The notes beneath the pieces were generated by a model. The model made no database searches. It saw only the letters and a program-made list of their open reading frames with translations, and had not been told where the DNA came from. From NCBI GenBank assembly GCA_900544445.1, contig UQVK01000005.1:1-64000 (forward strand): a stretch of DNA of 64,000 nucleotides. The letters run 5' to 3'. Both the position numbers and the translations under genes were made by a program. Shown here piece after piece: positions 23,449 to 32,735 of the stretch. Source of the DNA: an uncultured Lachnospiraceae bacterium (GTDB lineage Bacteria; Bacillota; Clostridia; Lachnospirales; Lachnospiraceae). Each line of letters starts with the position of its first letter. Position 1 is the stretch's first letter.

Positions 23449-26127
23449 ATGAGCGAAAAGCTGGTACTGATTGACGGGCACAGCATATTGAACCGCGCGT
23501 TCTATGGTGTGCCTGATCTGAGTAATGCGGAGGGGCTTCACACCAACGCAATTTATGGCTTTCTTAACATTATGCTTAAGATTCTGGAGGAAGAGAATCC
23601 GGGATATCTTGCTGTGGCCTTTGACGTACATGCACCCACATTCCGGCACGAACTGTATGCAGAGTATAAAGGAACGAGAAAGCCCATGCCGGAGGAGCTC
23701 AGGCAGCAGGTCCCTGTGATGAAGGAAGTGCTTGCTGCGATGGGAATCTGTACGGTAGAGCAGGCGGGACTGGAGGCAGATGACATTCTGGGTACCCTGG
23801 CAAAGCGCGGCGAAAGGGACGGCATGGAGGTAGCCCTTGTTTCCGGTGACCGGGATCTGCTCCAGATTGCCGGGGAACACATCAAGATCCGGATTCCCAA
23901 GACAAAGGGAGGAAGAACGGAAATCGAGGATTACTATGCGAAGGACGTTCTTGCGGCCTGGCAGGTGACCCCGGAGCAGTTCGTGGATCTAAAGGCCCTC
24001 ATGGGGGATTCCTCGGACAATATTCCCGGTGTGCCGAAGGTCGGCCCGAAAACGGCGCAGGAGCTGATGACGCGCTTTGGTTCTCTGGACAATATCTATG
24101 CGCATCTGGACGAGGTGGCGAAAAAGAGCATCAAAGAATCCCTTTCCGCCAACCGGGATCTGGCGGAGCTCTCCCGGACGCTGGCGCGGATCAACACGCA
24201 GGCGGAGCTCTCCGTGACATGGGACGACATGAAGCTTGGAGAGATGTTCACGCCGGAAGCCTATACGCTGTTCCAGAAGCTGGAGTTTAAGAATATGCTG
24301 GGCAGATTTCAGGAACAGCCGGCTTCCGATGAGGGCAGAAAGGAGAACTATCGGATTTCCGGAGCACGGGCAGAGGCGGAAGCGGCCTTTATCCGGGCGA
24401 GACAGGAAAGACGGGCAGCCTTTCTGGTGCTGGAGGATGGAAATGAGGCGGCGGGAACCGCTTCCAACCGGTATGACGGAAGCGGTTTTACGGCGCTGGC
24501 GTTTGCAGCCGGGGATGAGGAGATCCGGATTTTTACCCGGTCTGAGGAGATTACGGCAGATTATGTGAGAAGCAGTCTGTCCGCGCTGGCTGGGGAGGGC
24601 GTGCGCCTTGCCACCTTCCAGATCAAGTTCCAGTACGGTTATCTTCAGGGAATGGAGACGGATGGTCTGTTCGATGTGCTGATCGCGGCCTACCTGCTGA
24701 ACCCGCTGAAAAATGACTACAGCATTGCGGATATCGCCCATGAACATCTGGATCTGACCATAAAGGAAAAAAGCCTGCTTCTGGGGAAAAGCAGCTGGCA
24801 GGAGGCGCTTATCGAAAAGCCGGAGGAATTTCTGGAATATGCGGGCGACGCGGTGTATGCCATCTGGAAATCCTGGCCCGTGCTTGAGGAGAAGCTGAAA
24901 CAGGCCGATATGGAGAAGCTGTTTGCGGAAATTGAGATGCCACTCACCCGGGTGCTTCACGATATGGAAATGGAAGGGATCCGGGCGAATCCGCAGGCTT
25001 TGAAGGACTATGGGGATGCGCTGGTGGAACGGATCGGAGAGCTGGAAAAGAGCATCCACGAAAAGGCGGGGGAGGCGTTCAACATCAACTCTCCCAAGCA
25101 GCTGGGTGAGATTCTGTTCGGGAAAATGAAGCTTCCGGGCGGAAAGAAGACCAAGACCGGCTATTCCACCGCTGCGGACGTGCTGGAAAAGCTGGCGGAA
25201 GAGCATCCGATCGCTTCGGAGATTCTGGAATACAGAGGGCTTGCCAAACTGAAATCCACCTATGCGGACGGGCTTCTTCCCTGCATCGGGCCGGACGGCA
25301 GGATTCACACCACCCTGAACCAGACGATCACGGCGACGGGTCGGATCAGCTCCACGGAGCCGAACCTGCAGAATATTCCCATGCGCATGGAGCTGGGCAG
25401 GCTGATCCGCAGGGCTTTTATCCCGAAGGAAGGTTATCTGTTCACGGATGCGGACTATTCCCAGATCGAGCTGCGGGTGCTGGCCCATATGTCCGGGGAT
25501 GAACAGCTGATTGAGGCGTACCGGATGGATGCGGACATCCATCGCATCACGGCGTCCAGGGTATTCCATACCCCCTTTGAGGAGGTGACGGACCTGCAGA
25601 GACGCAATGCGAAGGCGGTGAATTTCGGCATCGTGTACGGGATCAGCTCCTTCGGTCTGAGCCAGGATCTGAGCATTTCCCGGAAAGAGGCTTCGGAATA
25701 CATTGAAGAATATTTCAAGACCTATCCGGGCGTGAAGGCATTTCTGGACAGAGAGGTGGCTTCTGCAAAGGAAAAAGGCTATTCCGTTACCCTGTTTGAA
25801 CGTCGCAGGCCTGTGCCGGAATTAAAGAGCAGTAATTTCATGCAGCGTTCCTTCGGAGAGAGGGTGGCGATGAACGCGCCGATCCAGGGGACGGCGGCGG
25901 ACATCATCAAAATCGCCATGATCCGTGTCTGGAGACGGCTTGCGAAGGAGAATCTGAAATCCAGGCTGATCCTGCAGATTCACGATGAGCTTCTGATTGA
26001 AACCGCTCCGGGAGAGGAGGAAGAGGTGGCCAGGATCCTGACAGAGGAAATGAAGGCTGCGGCTTCCCTTTCCGTGACGCTGGAGACGGATCTGCATACG
26101 GGTACGGACTGGTATGAGGCAAAATAA
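23449..26127 (+). CDS. polA: DNA polymerase I
   Basis: An 892-residue repair and Okazaki-fragment polymerase. Residues 1-290 form the 5'-3' exonuclease (LIDGHSILNRAFYG, GLEADDILGT, GDRDLLQI, MGDSSDNIPGVPKVG). The middle 3'-5' exonuclease-like domain lacks the DxE catalytic pattern, as in most Firmicutes. The polymerase domain has motif A DADYSQIELRVLAH (about residue 667), motif B RRNAKAVNFGIVYG and motif C QIHDELLIE. ATG 23449 is preferred because GGAGG lies 8 nt upstream and the product then begins with MSEKLVLIDG. Confidence 0.97.
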   Translation: MSEKLVLIDGHSILNRAFYGVPDLSNAEGLHTNAIYGFLNIMLKILEEENPGYLAVAFDVHAPTFRHELYAEYKGTRKPMPEELRQQVPVMKEVLAAMGICTVEQAGLEADDILGTLAKRGERDGMEVALVSGDRDLLQIAGEHIKIRIPKTKGGRTEIEDYYAKDVLAAWQVTPEQFVDLKALMGDSSDNIPGVPKVGPKTAQELMTRFGSLDNIYAHLDEVAKKSIKESLSANRDLAELSRTLARINTQAELSVTWDDMKLGEMFTPEAYTLFQKLEFKNMLGRFQEQPASDEGRKENYRISGARAEAEAAFIRARQERRAAFLVLEDGNEAAGTASNRYDGSGFTALAFAAGDEEIRIFTRSEEITADYVRSSLSALAGEGVRLATFQIKFQYGYLQGMETDGLFDVLIAAYLLNPLKNDYSIADIAHEHLDLTIKEKSLLLGKSSWQEALIEKPEEFLEYAGDAVYAIWKSWPVLEEKLKQADMEKLFAEIEMPLTRVLHDMEMEGIRANPQALKDYGDALVERIGELEKSIHEKAGEAFNINSPKQLGEILFGKMKLPGGKKTKTGYSTAADVLEKLAEEHPIASEILEYRGLAKLKSTYADGLLPCIGPDGRIHTTLNQTITATGRISSTEPNLQNIPMRMELGRLIRRAFIPKEGYLFTDADYSQIELRVLAHMSGDEQLIEAYRMDADIHRITASRVFHTPFEEVTDLQRRNAKAVNFGIVYGISSFGLSQDLSISRKEASEYIEEYFKTYPGVKAFLDREVASAKEKGYSVTLFERRRPVPELKSSNFMQRSFGERVAMNAPIQGTAADIIKIAMIRVWRRLAKENLKSRLILQIHDELLIETAPGEEEEVARILTEEMKAAASLSVTLETDLHTGTDWYEAK

Positions 26128-26128
26128 A

Positions 26129-26746
26129 ATGAAACTGATTGGAATTACAGGGGGCGTAGGCGCCGGAAAGACCATGGTTCTGGGCCTTCTGAAAGAGCTC
26201 TGCCGCTGCCGCGTCCTTCTCGCCGATGAGGTGGGAAACGAAGTGAAGCTTCCGGGACAGCCCTGCTATGAGCGCCTGGTTCAGCTTTTGGGGCGGCAGG
26301 TGCTTGCCGAAGACGGCACCATTGACAAAAAGAAGATGGCGGGTCTGATTTTTTCGGACCCCGCCCTTCTCGACCGGGTGAACGGTATCATTCATCCGGA
26401 GGTGAAGCGGTATATCCTGGAACAGGTGGAGGAGGAGCGAAGGAAAGGGGAAGCGGATTACTTTTTCCTGGAAGCGGCGCTTCTCATCGAATGCGGTTAT
26501 GAGGCGATACTGGACGAGCTGTGGTACATCCATGCCGATGGGCCTGTGCGCATGGCCCGCCTGAAGGAGAGCCGGGGCTATTCCGAGAAGAAAATCCGGC
26601 AGATTTTTGAAAGCCAGTTAAGCGAAACGGAGTTTCGGGCGCACTGCAGCGTTGTCATTGAGAACAACGGCGACCTGCAGGAGACCAGAAGACAGCTGGA
26701 AGCGGCGCTTTGCCGGGATACGGCGGGCTTTAGACAGCGGACATAA
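26129..26746 (+). CDS. coaE: Dephospho-CoA kinase
   Basis: The last step of coenzyme A synthesis, phosphorylating the 3'-hydroxyl of dephospho-CoA. The 205-residue P-loop kinase starts with KLIGITGGVGAGKT (Walker A) and includes LLADEVGNEV and the IIHPEV and EAALLIE motifs. ATG 26129 lies 1 nt after the polA stop with a GAGG in the polA end; an ATG at 26114 inside polA has no ribosome site. The polA-coaE-MBL order is a common conserved block in Clostridia. Confidence 0.93.
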   Translation: MKLIGITGGVGAGKTMVLGLLKELCRCRVLLADEVGNEVKLPGQPCYERLVQLLGRQVLAEDGTIDKKKMAGLIFSDPALLDRVNGIIHPEVKRYILEQVEEERRKGEADYFFLEAALLIECGYEAILDELWYIHADGPVRMARLKESRGYSEKKIRQIFESQLSETEFRAHCSVVIENNGDLQETRRQLEAALCRDTAGFRQRT

Positions 26747-26760
26747 GGAGAAAGACGACT

Positions 26761-27561
26761 ATGAGACTATGCAGCATTGCCAGCGGAAGCAGCGGAAACT
26801 GCATTTATGTGGGAACGGACACCACCCATGTGCTGGTGGATGTGGGAATCAGCAGAAAACGGACGGAGGAAGGGCTTCACAGCCTGGGGATAGACCCTCG
26901 CGAGCTGGACGCGGTGTTCATCACCCATGAGCACAGTGACCACATCAGCGGGCTTGGCGTATTTTCACGAAAATATAACGTGCCCATCTATGCGACGCCG
27001 AAAACGGTGGAGGCCATCTGCCGCTGCAGGAGCCTGGGGGCCATCGACGAGGGCCTGTTTCAGACGGTGCGGGCGGATGAGAGCTTTACCATCAAGGATA
27101 TGACGGTGAATCCCATGCGGATTTCCCACGATGCGGCGGACCCGGTGGCATACCGCTTTTCCTATGGAAGGCAGAAGATCGGAGTGGTGACGGACCTGGG
27201 AACCTATAACGATTATACGGTGGAGTGCCTGAAAGGGATGGACGCCCTTCTTCTGGAAGCCAATCACGACGTGAACATGCTTCAGGTCGGCCCCTATCCC
27301 TATCCCCTCAAGCAGCGGATTCTGGGGGACAGAGGCCATCTGTCCAACGAGAATTCCGGCAGGCTTCTCTGCCGCCTTCTGCACGACAACCTGAAGCACA
27401 TCGTGCTGGGACATCTGAGCAAGGAAAACAACATTCCCCAGCTTGCCTATGAGACGGTGCGGCTGGAGATCAACCAGGCGGACAACCCATACCGGGCGGG
27501 AGATTTTCCCATCCAGGTGGCGAGAAGAAGCGAGGTTTCGCAGGTGATAGAGATCGCGTGA
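26761..27561 (+). CDS. Metallo-beta-lactamase-fold hydrolase (YycJ/WalJ-like)
   Basis: A 266-residue cytoplasmic MBL-fold protein. The N-terminal CSIASGSSGNCIYV and the zinc motif THEHSDH (His56, His58, Asp60, His61) are those of the YycJ/WalJ group, which are putative exonuclease or phosphodiesterase enzymes linked to DNA repair. Further ligands are visible in ISHDAADP, LLEANHD and GHLS. It comes 14 nt after coaE in the repair-gene block. The substrate is unproven. Confidence 0.85.
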   Translation: MRLCSIASGSSGNCIYVGTDTTHVLVDVGISRKRTEEGLHSLGIDPRELDAVFITHEHSDHISGLGVFSRKYNVPIYATPKTVEAICRCRSLGAIDEGLFQTVRADESFTIKDMTVNPMRISHDAADPVAYRFSYGRQKIGVVTDLGTYNDYTVECLKGMDALLLEANHDVNMLQVGPYPYPLKQRILGDRGHLSNENSGRLLCRLLHDNLKHIVLGHLSKENNIPQLAYETVRLEINQADNPYRAGDFPIQVARRSEVSQVIEIA

Positions 27562-27670
27562 CGTATGACAGACCGAAGCATTACGCACAGGGGATTCGGC
27601 GGTTTTCCAAAACATATGGCAGCCTGAAAAGAGCGGCTGAGACGTAAATACAGAATGAAGGAGAAAAATC

Positions 27671-27943
27671 ATGAAAAGAACCATCATTACGGTAGTTGGA
27701 CACGATACTGTGGGGATCATCGCAAGGGTCTGCACCTATCTGGCACAGAACAACATCAACATCCTGGACATCAGCCAGACCATCGTGCAGGAGTATTTTA
27801 ACATGATGATGATCGTGGATATGAACCGGGCGGAAAAGAGCTTCGGTGAGATTGCGGAGGAGCTGACGAAGCTTGGCGAGGAAATCGGCGTGATCATCAA
27901 ATGTCAGAGCGAAGAAATTTTCAGTCAGATGCACAGGATCTAG
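27671..27943 (+). CDS. ACT-domain protein (UPF0237 type)
   Basis: A 90-residue protein that is entirely one ACT domain: TIITVVGHDTVGIIARVCTYLA, then the second half around MNRAEKSFGEIAEEL. Proteins of this small family are found next to the DUF711/PFL-like gene, as here, separated now by the miniature element. An amino-acid-sensing role is likely but unproven. Start ATG 27671 follows GAAGGAGAAAAATC. Confidence 0.88.
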   Translation: MKRTIITVVGHDTVGIIARVCTYLAQNNINILDISQTIVQEYFNMMMIVDMNRAEKSFGEIAEELTKLGEEIGVIIKCQSEEIFSQMHRI

Positions 27944-27945
27944 AA

Positions 27946-28128
27946 TACAGTTCACTCGTCAGGCAGGATCGGATAGATGCCATGCTTGCATGAGCAGTTA
28001 TCTGATCCTGCGCTGACGAAGGGAGCGCCCGTCTATGAGCAAGAAATCGCCAAGGGCGATTTCTCGTAGCTGCGAAGCAGCGGAAAGCGCGAAGCGCGGC
28101 TTTGCGAATGGCGCGGAGTGAACTGTAA
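27946..28128 (-). mobile_element. Miniature inverted-repeat element, copy 2 (opposite orientation)
   Basis: TACAGTTCACTC (27946-27957) and GAGTGAACTGTAA (28116-28128) are the same terminal repeats as in the 8895-9080 copy. The interior (GCGATTTCTCGTAGCTGCG and GCGCGGCTTTGCGAATGGCG) is the reverse complement of that copy. It lies 2 nt behind the ACT-gene stop and separates it from its usual partner gene. Confidence 0.88.
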
Positions 28129-28166
28129 AACAATCTGAATAAATCGCTTTGAAATGGGAGGACGCC

Positions 28167-29531
28167 ATGATCAACATATTTGAAGTAAATGAAACCAACA
28201 AAATGATCGAGAAGGAGAATCTGGACGTGCGTACCATCACGCTGGGTATCAGCCTTCTTGACTGCATCGACGCGGATCTGGACGCGCTGAACCAAAAGAT
28301 TTACGACAAGATCACACGTGCGGCGCAGAACCTGGTGAAAACCGGGGAAGAAATTTCCGCGGAATTCGGGATCCCGATCGTGAACAAAAGAATTTCCGTG
28401 ACGCCCATCGCGCTGATCGGAAGCGCAGCCTGCCGCAGGAAGGAAGATTTTGTGCAGATCGCTCAGACCCTTGATGCGGCGGCGAAGAAGGTGGGTGTGA
28501 ATTTCATCGGCGGTTATTCCGCTCTGGTGTCCAAGGGCATGACGCCTGCGGACGAACTCCTGATCCGTTCCATCCCCCAGGCGCTCGCGTCCACGGAGCG
28601 GGTGTGCAGTTCCGTCAATCTGGGTTCCACCAAGACGGGCATCAATATGGATGCGGTGCGCCTGATGGGAGAGATCATTCTGGAAGCGGCGCATCTGACG
28701 GCGGATACGGATTCTTCGGCCTGCACGAAGCTGGTGGCCTTCTGCAACGCGCCGGACGACAATCCGTTTATGGCGGGAGCCTTCCACGGTGTGACGGAGG
28801 CGGATCAGGTCATTAACGTGGGTGTCAGCGGCCCCGGCGTGGTGAAAACAGCTCTGGAAAAAGTGCGCGGAGAAAGCTTTGAGGTGCTCTGTGAGACGAT
28901 CAAGAAAACTGCATTCAAGGTGACGAGAGTGGGACAGCTGGTGGCGAGAGAGGCCTCCAGACGGATGAATATTCCGTTCGGCATTGTGGATCTGTCCCTG
29001 GCGCCCACACCGGCCATCGGGGACAGCGTGGCGGACATTCTGTGCGAGATCGGACTGGAGCATGCGGGAGCGCCCGGAACGACGGCGGCGCTGGCCCTTT
29101 TGAACGATCAGGTGAAAAAAGGCGGCGTGATGGCCTCCTCTTATGTGGGCGGTTTAAGCGGCGCGTTCATCCCGGTGAGCGAAGACCAGGGCATGATCGA
29201 CGCGGTTTCCGCAGGAGCCCTTTCTCTGGAGAAACTGGAGGCGATGACCTGTGTCTGCTCCGTGGGGCTTGACATGATCGCCATACCGGGAGACACGAAG
29301 GCATCCACCATTTCCGGCATCATTGCGGACGAAATGGCCATCGGTATGGTCAACCAGAAGACCACGGCGGCGCGTCTGATCCCGGTCATCGGAAAGACGG
29401 TAGGAGATCATGCGGAGTTCGGCGGACTGCTGGGCCACGCACCCATCATGCCGGTTAATTCCTTCGGCTGCGAGGCCTTTGTCAGCAGAAAGGGACGGAT
29501 TCCGGCTCCCATTCACAGCTTTAAGAATTAA
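28167..29531 (+). CDS. PFL-like DUF711/UPF0210 family protein
   Basis: A 454-residue conserved protein of the DUF711 family, structurally related to glycyl-radical enzymes but without an evident glycyl-radical loop. Recognisable parts are [14 protein letters not shown] at the N-terminus, the [11 protein letters not shown] and [15 protein letters not shown] segments, and the C-terminal [12 protein letters not shown] 28167 is chosen for the GGGAGG 8 nt upstream. It partners the ACT gene in many Firmicutes. Its 3' end overlaps the convergent tmcAL gene by 11 bp. Function unknown. Confidence 0.88.
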   Translation: MINIFEVNETNKMIEKENLDVRTITLGISLLDCIDADLDALNQKIYDKITRAAQNLVKTGEEISAEFGIPIVNKRISVTPIALIGSAACRRKEDFVQIAQTLDAAAKKVGVNFIGGYSALVSKGMTPADELLIRSIPQALASTERVCSSVNLGSTKTGINMDAVRLMGEIILEAAHLTADTDSSACTKLVAFCNAPDDNPFMAGAFHGVTEADQVINVGVSGPGVVKTALEKVRGESFEVLCETIKKTAFKVTRVGQLVAREASRRMNIPFGIVDLSLAPTPAIGDSVADILCEIGLEHAGAPGTTAALALLNDQVKKGGVMASSYVGGLSGAFIPVSEDQGMIDAVSAGALSLEKLEAMTCVCSVGLDMIAIPGDTKASTISGIIADEMAIGMVNQKTTAARLIPVIGKTVGDHAEFGGLLGHAPIMPVNSFGCEAFVSRKGRIPAPIHSFKN

Positions 29532-30900
29532 AGGGCGGGCAGAGAATCTGCCTCTGATATTCATGCAGGAAGGGCGTTCCATATTTACCGGAGACAATGG
29601 TCTGGTAAATATGGGAGGCCCTGATTTCTTCTTCAAGCAGGGGAAGAAGCGTTGGAGAAAGCTGCTCTCTGGCCGACGTAAGACGGGACAGCAGAGGAGA
29701 GGCAGCCTCTTTTTTTATGGCGGTCAGAAGCGGCAGCGCCCGTTCGGAAAAGCCGAGCATGCGCAGATAAACGGGAAACCCTTCCGCCTTGCTTTCATCC
29801 AGCGCATCCTGCTTCAGATTCAGCAGAATATGGCAGAGGCTCCGGCTCGCACGCACGTAGGGAAGGTCTCTGGAGCGCAGCCGCAGGCAGAAGTCGTCCC
29901 AGCCGGTAAAGGAATACAGATGTCTGACGATTTTATCCGCGAGAGAAGGTGTTACGTCCGCAAAGGCGGTAAGCGCCGCAGAGGAAGCGGTTCGGATGCC
30001 ATTTTCCGCAGGAGTTCCTTCTTCCATCAGCTGCAGCAGGCGATAGCGCAGAAGGGAGGAGAAGTCCTCTTCCGTAACGATGCCGCGCCCGTCGCTCCTT
30101 TCAAAGAGAAGACGGCGGGATGTATCGGGGAGGCTTGAGAACAGGCTTTCCTCAGGCCCCGGCGCATCGGTATCGCTGCTGCCTGTATTTTTCAGGGCGG
30201 CGCGGATGGCGGAGGCGGAACTGAAGGGAGTGTCCGGCGTGGATGAAGCCTTTATGGATGCTGCGCCTTCGTGGGCTTCCTTCAGCTCCGTATCATGATA
30301 ATTTCCCCTTCGCCTGATGGTAATCGGACGGATGGGGCTTTTCAGGACATCCAGCGCCCGGCAGTATTCGATCCCCAGAATGTTGTTGGGAAGGGAAAAA
30401 AGAGAGGCATCGGCTTCGGAAAAACTTTCGGAAAACGTTCCCCGGGAGCTTTCCAGAGCCCTGCTCCTGGCGGTTGGAAAGGAAAGGCCTCCTTTCTGTG
30501 CCTCACGCAGCGAATGCTGATATTCCGGAGATTTTTCCGCACGGGATAAAAGGGCGGCGGCAGATCGGAGCGCCTGCGTATCCCCGCATTCGCTTCCAAA
30601 GCACAGATAATCCACGCAGCCCAGCCGGTTCAGAACAGAGACCGCGCCGGAGGCGAAATATTCTGCGCTGGCGCAGGCAAACCGCGTGGGAAGTTCCAGA
30701 ACCAGGTCTGCACCGCAGGAGAGCGCCATGTGCGCCCGATCGTATTTGTCCAGCACGGCGGGCGTTCCCCGTTGAGTGAAGCAGCCGCTCATGACCACGA
30801 TGATATAGTCTGCTCCGGTGAGACGGCGGGCTTCTTTCAGCTGATATTCGTGTCCTTTGTGAAGCGGATTGTATTCCGCGATGATTCCTGTGACTGTCAT
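29521..30900 (-). CDS. tmcAL: tRNA(Met) cytidine acetate ligase
   Basis: It forms N4-acetylcytidine at the wobble base of elongator tRNA-Met using acetate and ATP. The 459-residue protein starts at 30900 with [19 protein letters not shown], which carries the HxGH nucleotidyltransferase motif. It continues with [10 protein letters not shown], the DLVLELP strand and the conserved SAIR pattern in [10 protein letters not shown], and ends in a helical tRNA-binding domain. It converges with and overlaps DUF711 by 11 bp, so no terminator separates them. Acetate produced by nagA and ackA is also its substrate. Confidence 0.92.
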   Translation of the reverse strand: MTVTGIIAEYNPLHKGHEYQLKEARRLTGADYIIVVMSGCFTQRGTPAVLDKYDRAHMALSCGADLVLELPTRFACASAEYFASGAVSVLNRLGCVDYLCFGSECGDTQALRSAAALLSRAEKSPEYQHSLREAQKGGLSFPTARSRALESSRGTFSESFSEADASLFSLPNNILGIEYCRALDVLKSPIRPITIRRRGNYHDTELKEAHEGAASIKASSTPDTPFSSASAIRAALKNTGSSDTDAPGPEESLFSSLPDTSRRLLFERSDGRGIVTEEDFSSLLRYRLLQLMEEGTPAENGIRTASSAALTAFADVTPSLADKIVRHLYSFTGWDDFCLRLRSRDLPYVRASRSLCHILLNLKQDALDESKAEGFPVYLRMLGFSERALPLLTAIKKEAASPLLSRLTSAREQLSPTLLPLLEEEIRASHIYQTIVSGKYGTPFLHEYQRQILCPPFNS

Positions 30901-30937
30901 GGATATGGCTCCGTTCCTTTTCTCTTTTCGTGGATTC

Positions 30938-30966
30938 ATCATAGCATGGATGGAGAGATTTGAACA
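30938..30966 (-). promoter_or_regulatory. Promoter of tmcAL
   Basis: Minus-strand TGTTCA (30961-30966), 17 nt, TATGAT (30938-30943), ending 37 nt before the start codon. Confidence 0.5.
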
Positions 30967-30999
30967 GAGAGGTCTTGATTCCTGCGGGGCATGGGCAAG

Positions 31000-31217
31000 T
31001 GGCAATGCGGTTAAAATGCAATTTTCGGTTTCATGAGCGGTATGGATTCGGATAATAGTACGGTTGAAAAAAGGGTCTGCGATTTTGGACCGTATGATTG
31101 CCTGACAGAGCGGTACAAAGACTGTGCCTTGTGCTTCGTGTACAACCGCTGCCAAATCAGATAACGGCGGCATTTCGGGTGACTGTGAAACGGTAAGCGG
31201 TCGGAGGCGGGGATATC
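31000..31217. other. Intergenic DNA without recognised gene
   Basis: Open frames here are short and lack ribosome sites. No RNA gene was recognised. The segment leads into the tandem structured repeat. Confidence 0.4.
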
Positions 31218-31485
31218 GAAAGGCTGCGCCATGCCAAGCCGGAGATGCCCTTGCGTTCACCTCCGGCTTGAGGGCTTGCGCCCTATAGAAGAAAGAATAC
31301 ACCCCGCCCTATACGAGCAAGCTCGAACGGGCATGGGGAAGGAGAAAGGCTGCGCCATGCCAAGCCTGAACCGCCCTTGCGGGCAGTCCAGGCTTGAGGG
31401 CTTGCGCCCTATAGGAAGGAAACACTCGCCAGCCCTTTGCAAGCAAGCTTGCACGGTCCGGCGAGTATTTCCTTCCTGCATGGCT
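31218..31485 (+). repeat. Tandem pair of cloverleaf-like structured repeats
   Basis: Two copies with a period of 126 bp begin at 31218 and 31344 with the same GAAAGGCTGCGCCATGCCAA. Each can fold as an outer stem plus three arms: outer GCCATGC/GCATGG; arm one AAGCC-x-G/C-x-GGCTT; arm two AGGGC-ttgc-GCCCT; and a long third arm containing GAGC/GCTC (unit 1) or AAGCAAGCTTG inside GGAAGGAAA/TTTCCTTCC (unit 2). The stems differ between units but remain paired. No good ribosome site supports translation of the short frames across it. Confidence 0.7.
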
Positions 31486-31565
31486 TGATTGTACAACATC
31501 ACGAACAATGTGGTGAAAATTGTGATATGTGCAAGATTTTGTACAATAAAATCAGGAAAAGAAAC

Positions 31566-31594
31566 TTGTATACAATGGAAAATTCCGTTATAAT
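31566..31594 (+). promoter_or_regulatory. Promoter of pta-ackA
   Basis: TTGTAT (31566-31571), 17 nt, TATAAT (31589-31594), 60 nt before the pta start. Confidence 0.75.
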
Positions 31595-31654
31595 TTTAAG
31601 CAGACAAAGACGGAAGGCAGAAGGAAACGGAAATGAGGAAAGGAGTAGAAAACC

Positions 31655-32656
31655 ATGTCTTATATTGACATCATCAAAGAGAAAGCGAGATCTGACAAGA
31701 AAACGATTGTCATGCCCGAAACGAACGACAAGAGGACGCTGATTGCGGCGGCTCATGTGCTGGAAGAGGGGATTGCAAACATCATCATGGTGGGCAATGA
31801 AGAGAAGATTATGGACGGCGCGGGCTGGCTGGAAGTGGATCTGACGGGAGTTAAGGTGGTGGATCCCACCAAAACGGAAAAGTTTGAAGAATATGCCCAG
31901 CTTCTGTATGAAACAAGAAAGGCAAAAGGAATGACGCTGGAGGAAGCAAGGCAGAAGCTTCTGGACGATCCGCTGACTTTCGGCGTGGTTATGGTTAAGG
32001 CCAATGACGCGGACGGCATGGTGGCAGGCGCGTGTCATGCGACGGCAGATGTGCTTCGTCCGTCCCTGCAGATTCTGCGGACGGCGCCCGGAGTGAAGCT
32101 GGTATCCGCATTTTTCATTCTGGATGTGCCGGACTGCGAATATGGAGAGCACGGAACCTTCCTGTTCGCAGACTGCGGACTGAATCAGGATCCCACCTCT
32201 GAAGAACTGGCTGCGATTGCGGATACAAGCGCAAAGAGCTTTAAGCAGCTCATTGGCGCAAAGCCCATTATTGCCATGCTTTCTCATTCCACAAAGGGAA
32301 GCGCCCATCATGCGCTGGTGGACAAGGTTGTGAAAGCGGTGGAGATCGCTCATGAGGAGTATCCTCATCTGACGCTGGATGGAGAACTGCAGACGGATGC
32401 GGCACTGGTTCCGAAGGTGGCAAAATCCAAGGCTCCCGGAAGTGACGTGGCAGGCAAGGCCAACGTGCTGATTTTCCCGAATCTGGATGCTGGAAATATC
32501 GGTTACAAGCTGGTTGAACGTCTTGGCAAGGCGGAAGCCTACGGACCGATGCTGCAGGGAATTGCCAAGCCTGTAAACGACCTTTCCAGAGGATGCGACT
32601 GGGAGGATATCGTGGGCGTAGTCGCGTTGACGGCGGTTCAGGCGCAGCTTGCGTAA
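31655..32656 (+). CDS. pta: Phosphate acetyltransferase
   Basis: It converts acetyl-CoA to acetyl phosphate in the acetate pathway. The 333-residue length is that of the short Pta without the E. coli regulatory domain. Motifs: IVMPETNDKRTLIAAAHV at the N-terminus, VAGACHATADVLRPSLQI, MLSHSTKGSAHH and the C-terminal NVLIFPNLDAGNIGYK with the active-site residues. It starts after AGGAG, and ackA follows after 79 nt. The pathway yields ATP from sugars fed by the GlcNAc and uronate genes. Confidence 0.96.
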   Translation: MSYIDIIKEKARSDKKTIVMPETNDKRTLIAAAHVLEEGIANIIMVGNEEKIMDGAGWLEVDLTGVKVVDPTKTEKFEEYAQLLYETRKAKGMTLEEARQKLLDDPLTFGVVMVKANDADGMVAGACHATADVLRPSLQILRTAPGVKLVSAFFILDVPDCEYGEHGTFLFADCGLNQDPTSEELAAIADTSAKSFKQLIGAKPIIAMLSHSTKGSAHHALVDKVVKAVEIAHEEYPHLTLDGELQTDAALVPKVAKSKAPGSDVAGKANVLIFPNLDAGNIGYKLVERLGKAEAYGPMLQGIAKPVNDLSRGCDWEDIVGVVALTAVQAQLA

Positions 32657-32702
32657 ATACTGAAAAATAACTGGGGAAAATGGTTTTTATAAGGGTTTCG
32701 GT

Positions 32703-32719
32703 GCCGCCGAAGAGGCGGC
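32703..32719 (+). repeat. GCCGCC leader hairpin before ackA
   Basis: GCCGCC-gaaga-GGCGGC directly precedes the ATGAGG ribosome site. It is the last module of the leader family without the first two. Confidence 0.6.
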
Positions 32720-32735
32720 AGATATGAGGTAGGCA

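Noticed and set aside
31218..31485. CRISPR array
   Set aside because: Only two units with a 126-bp period and no unique spacers; no cas genes anywhere in the window.
31231..31488. Small open frame across the tandem cloverleaf-like repeat
   Set aside because: Its reading is a by-product of the repeat structure: it lacks a ribosome site and the two units translate into near-copies interrupted by hairpin sequence.
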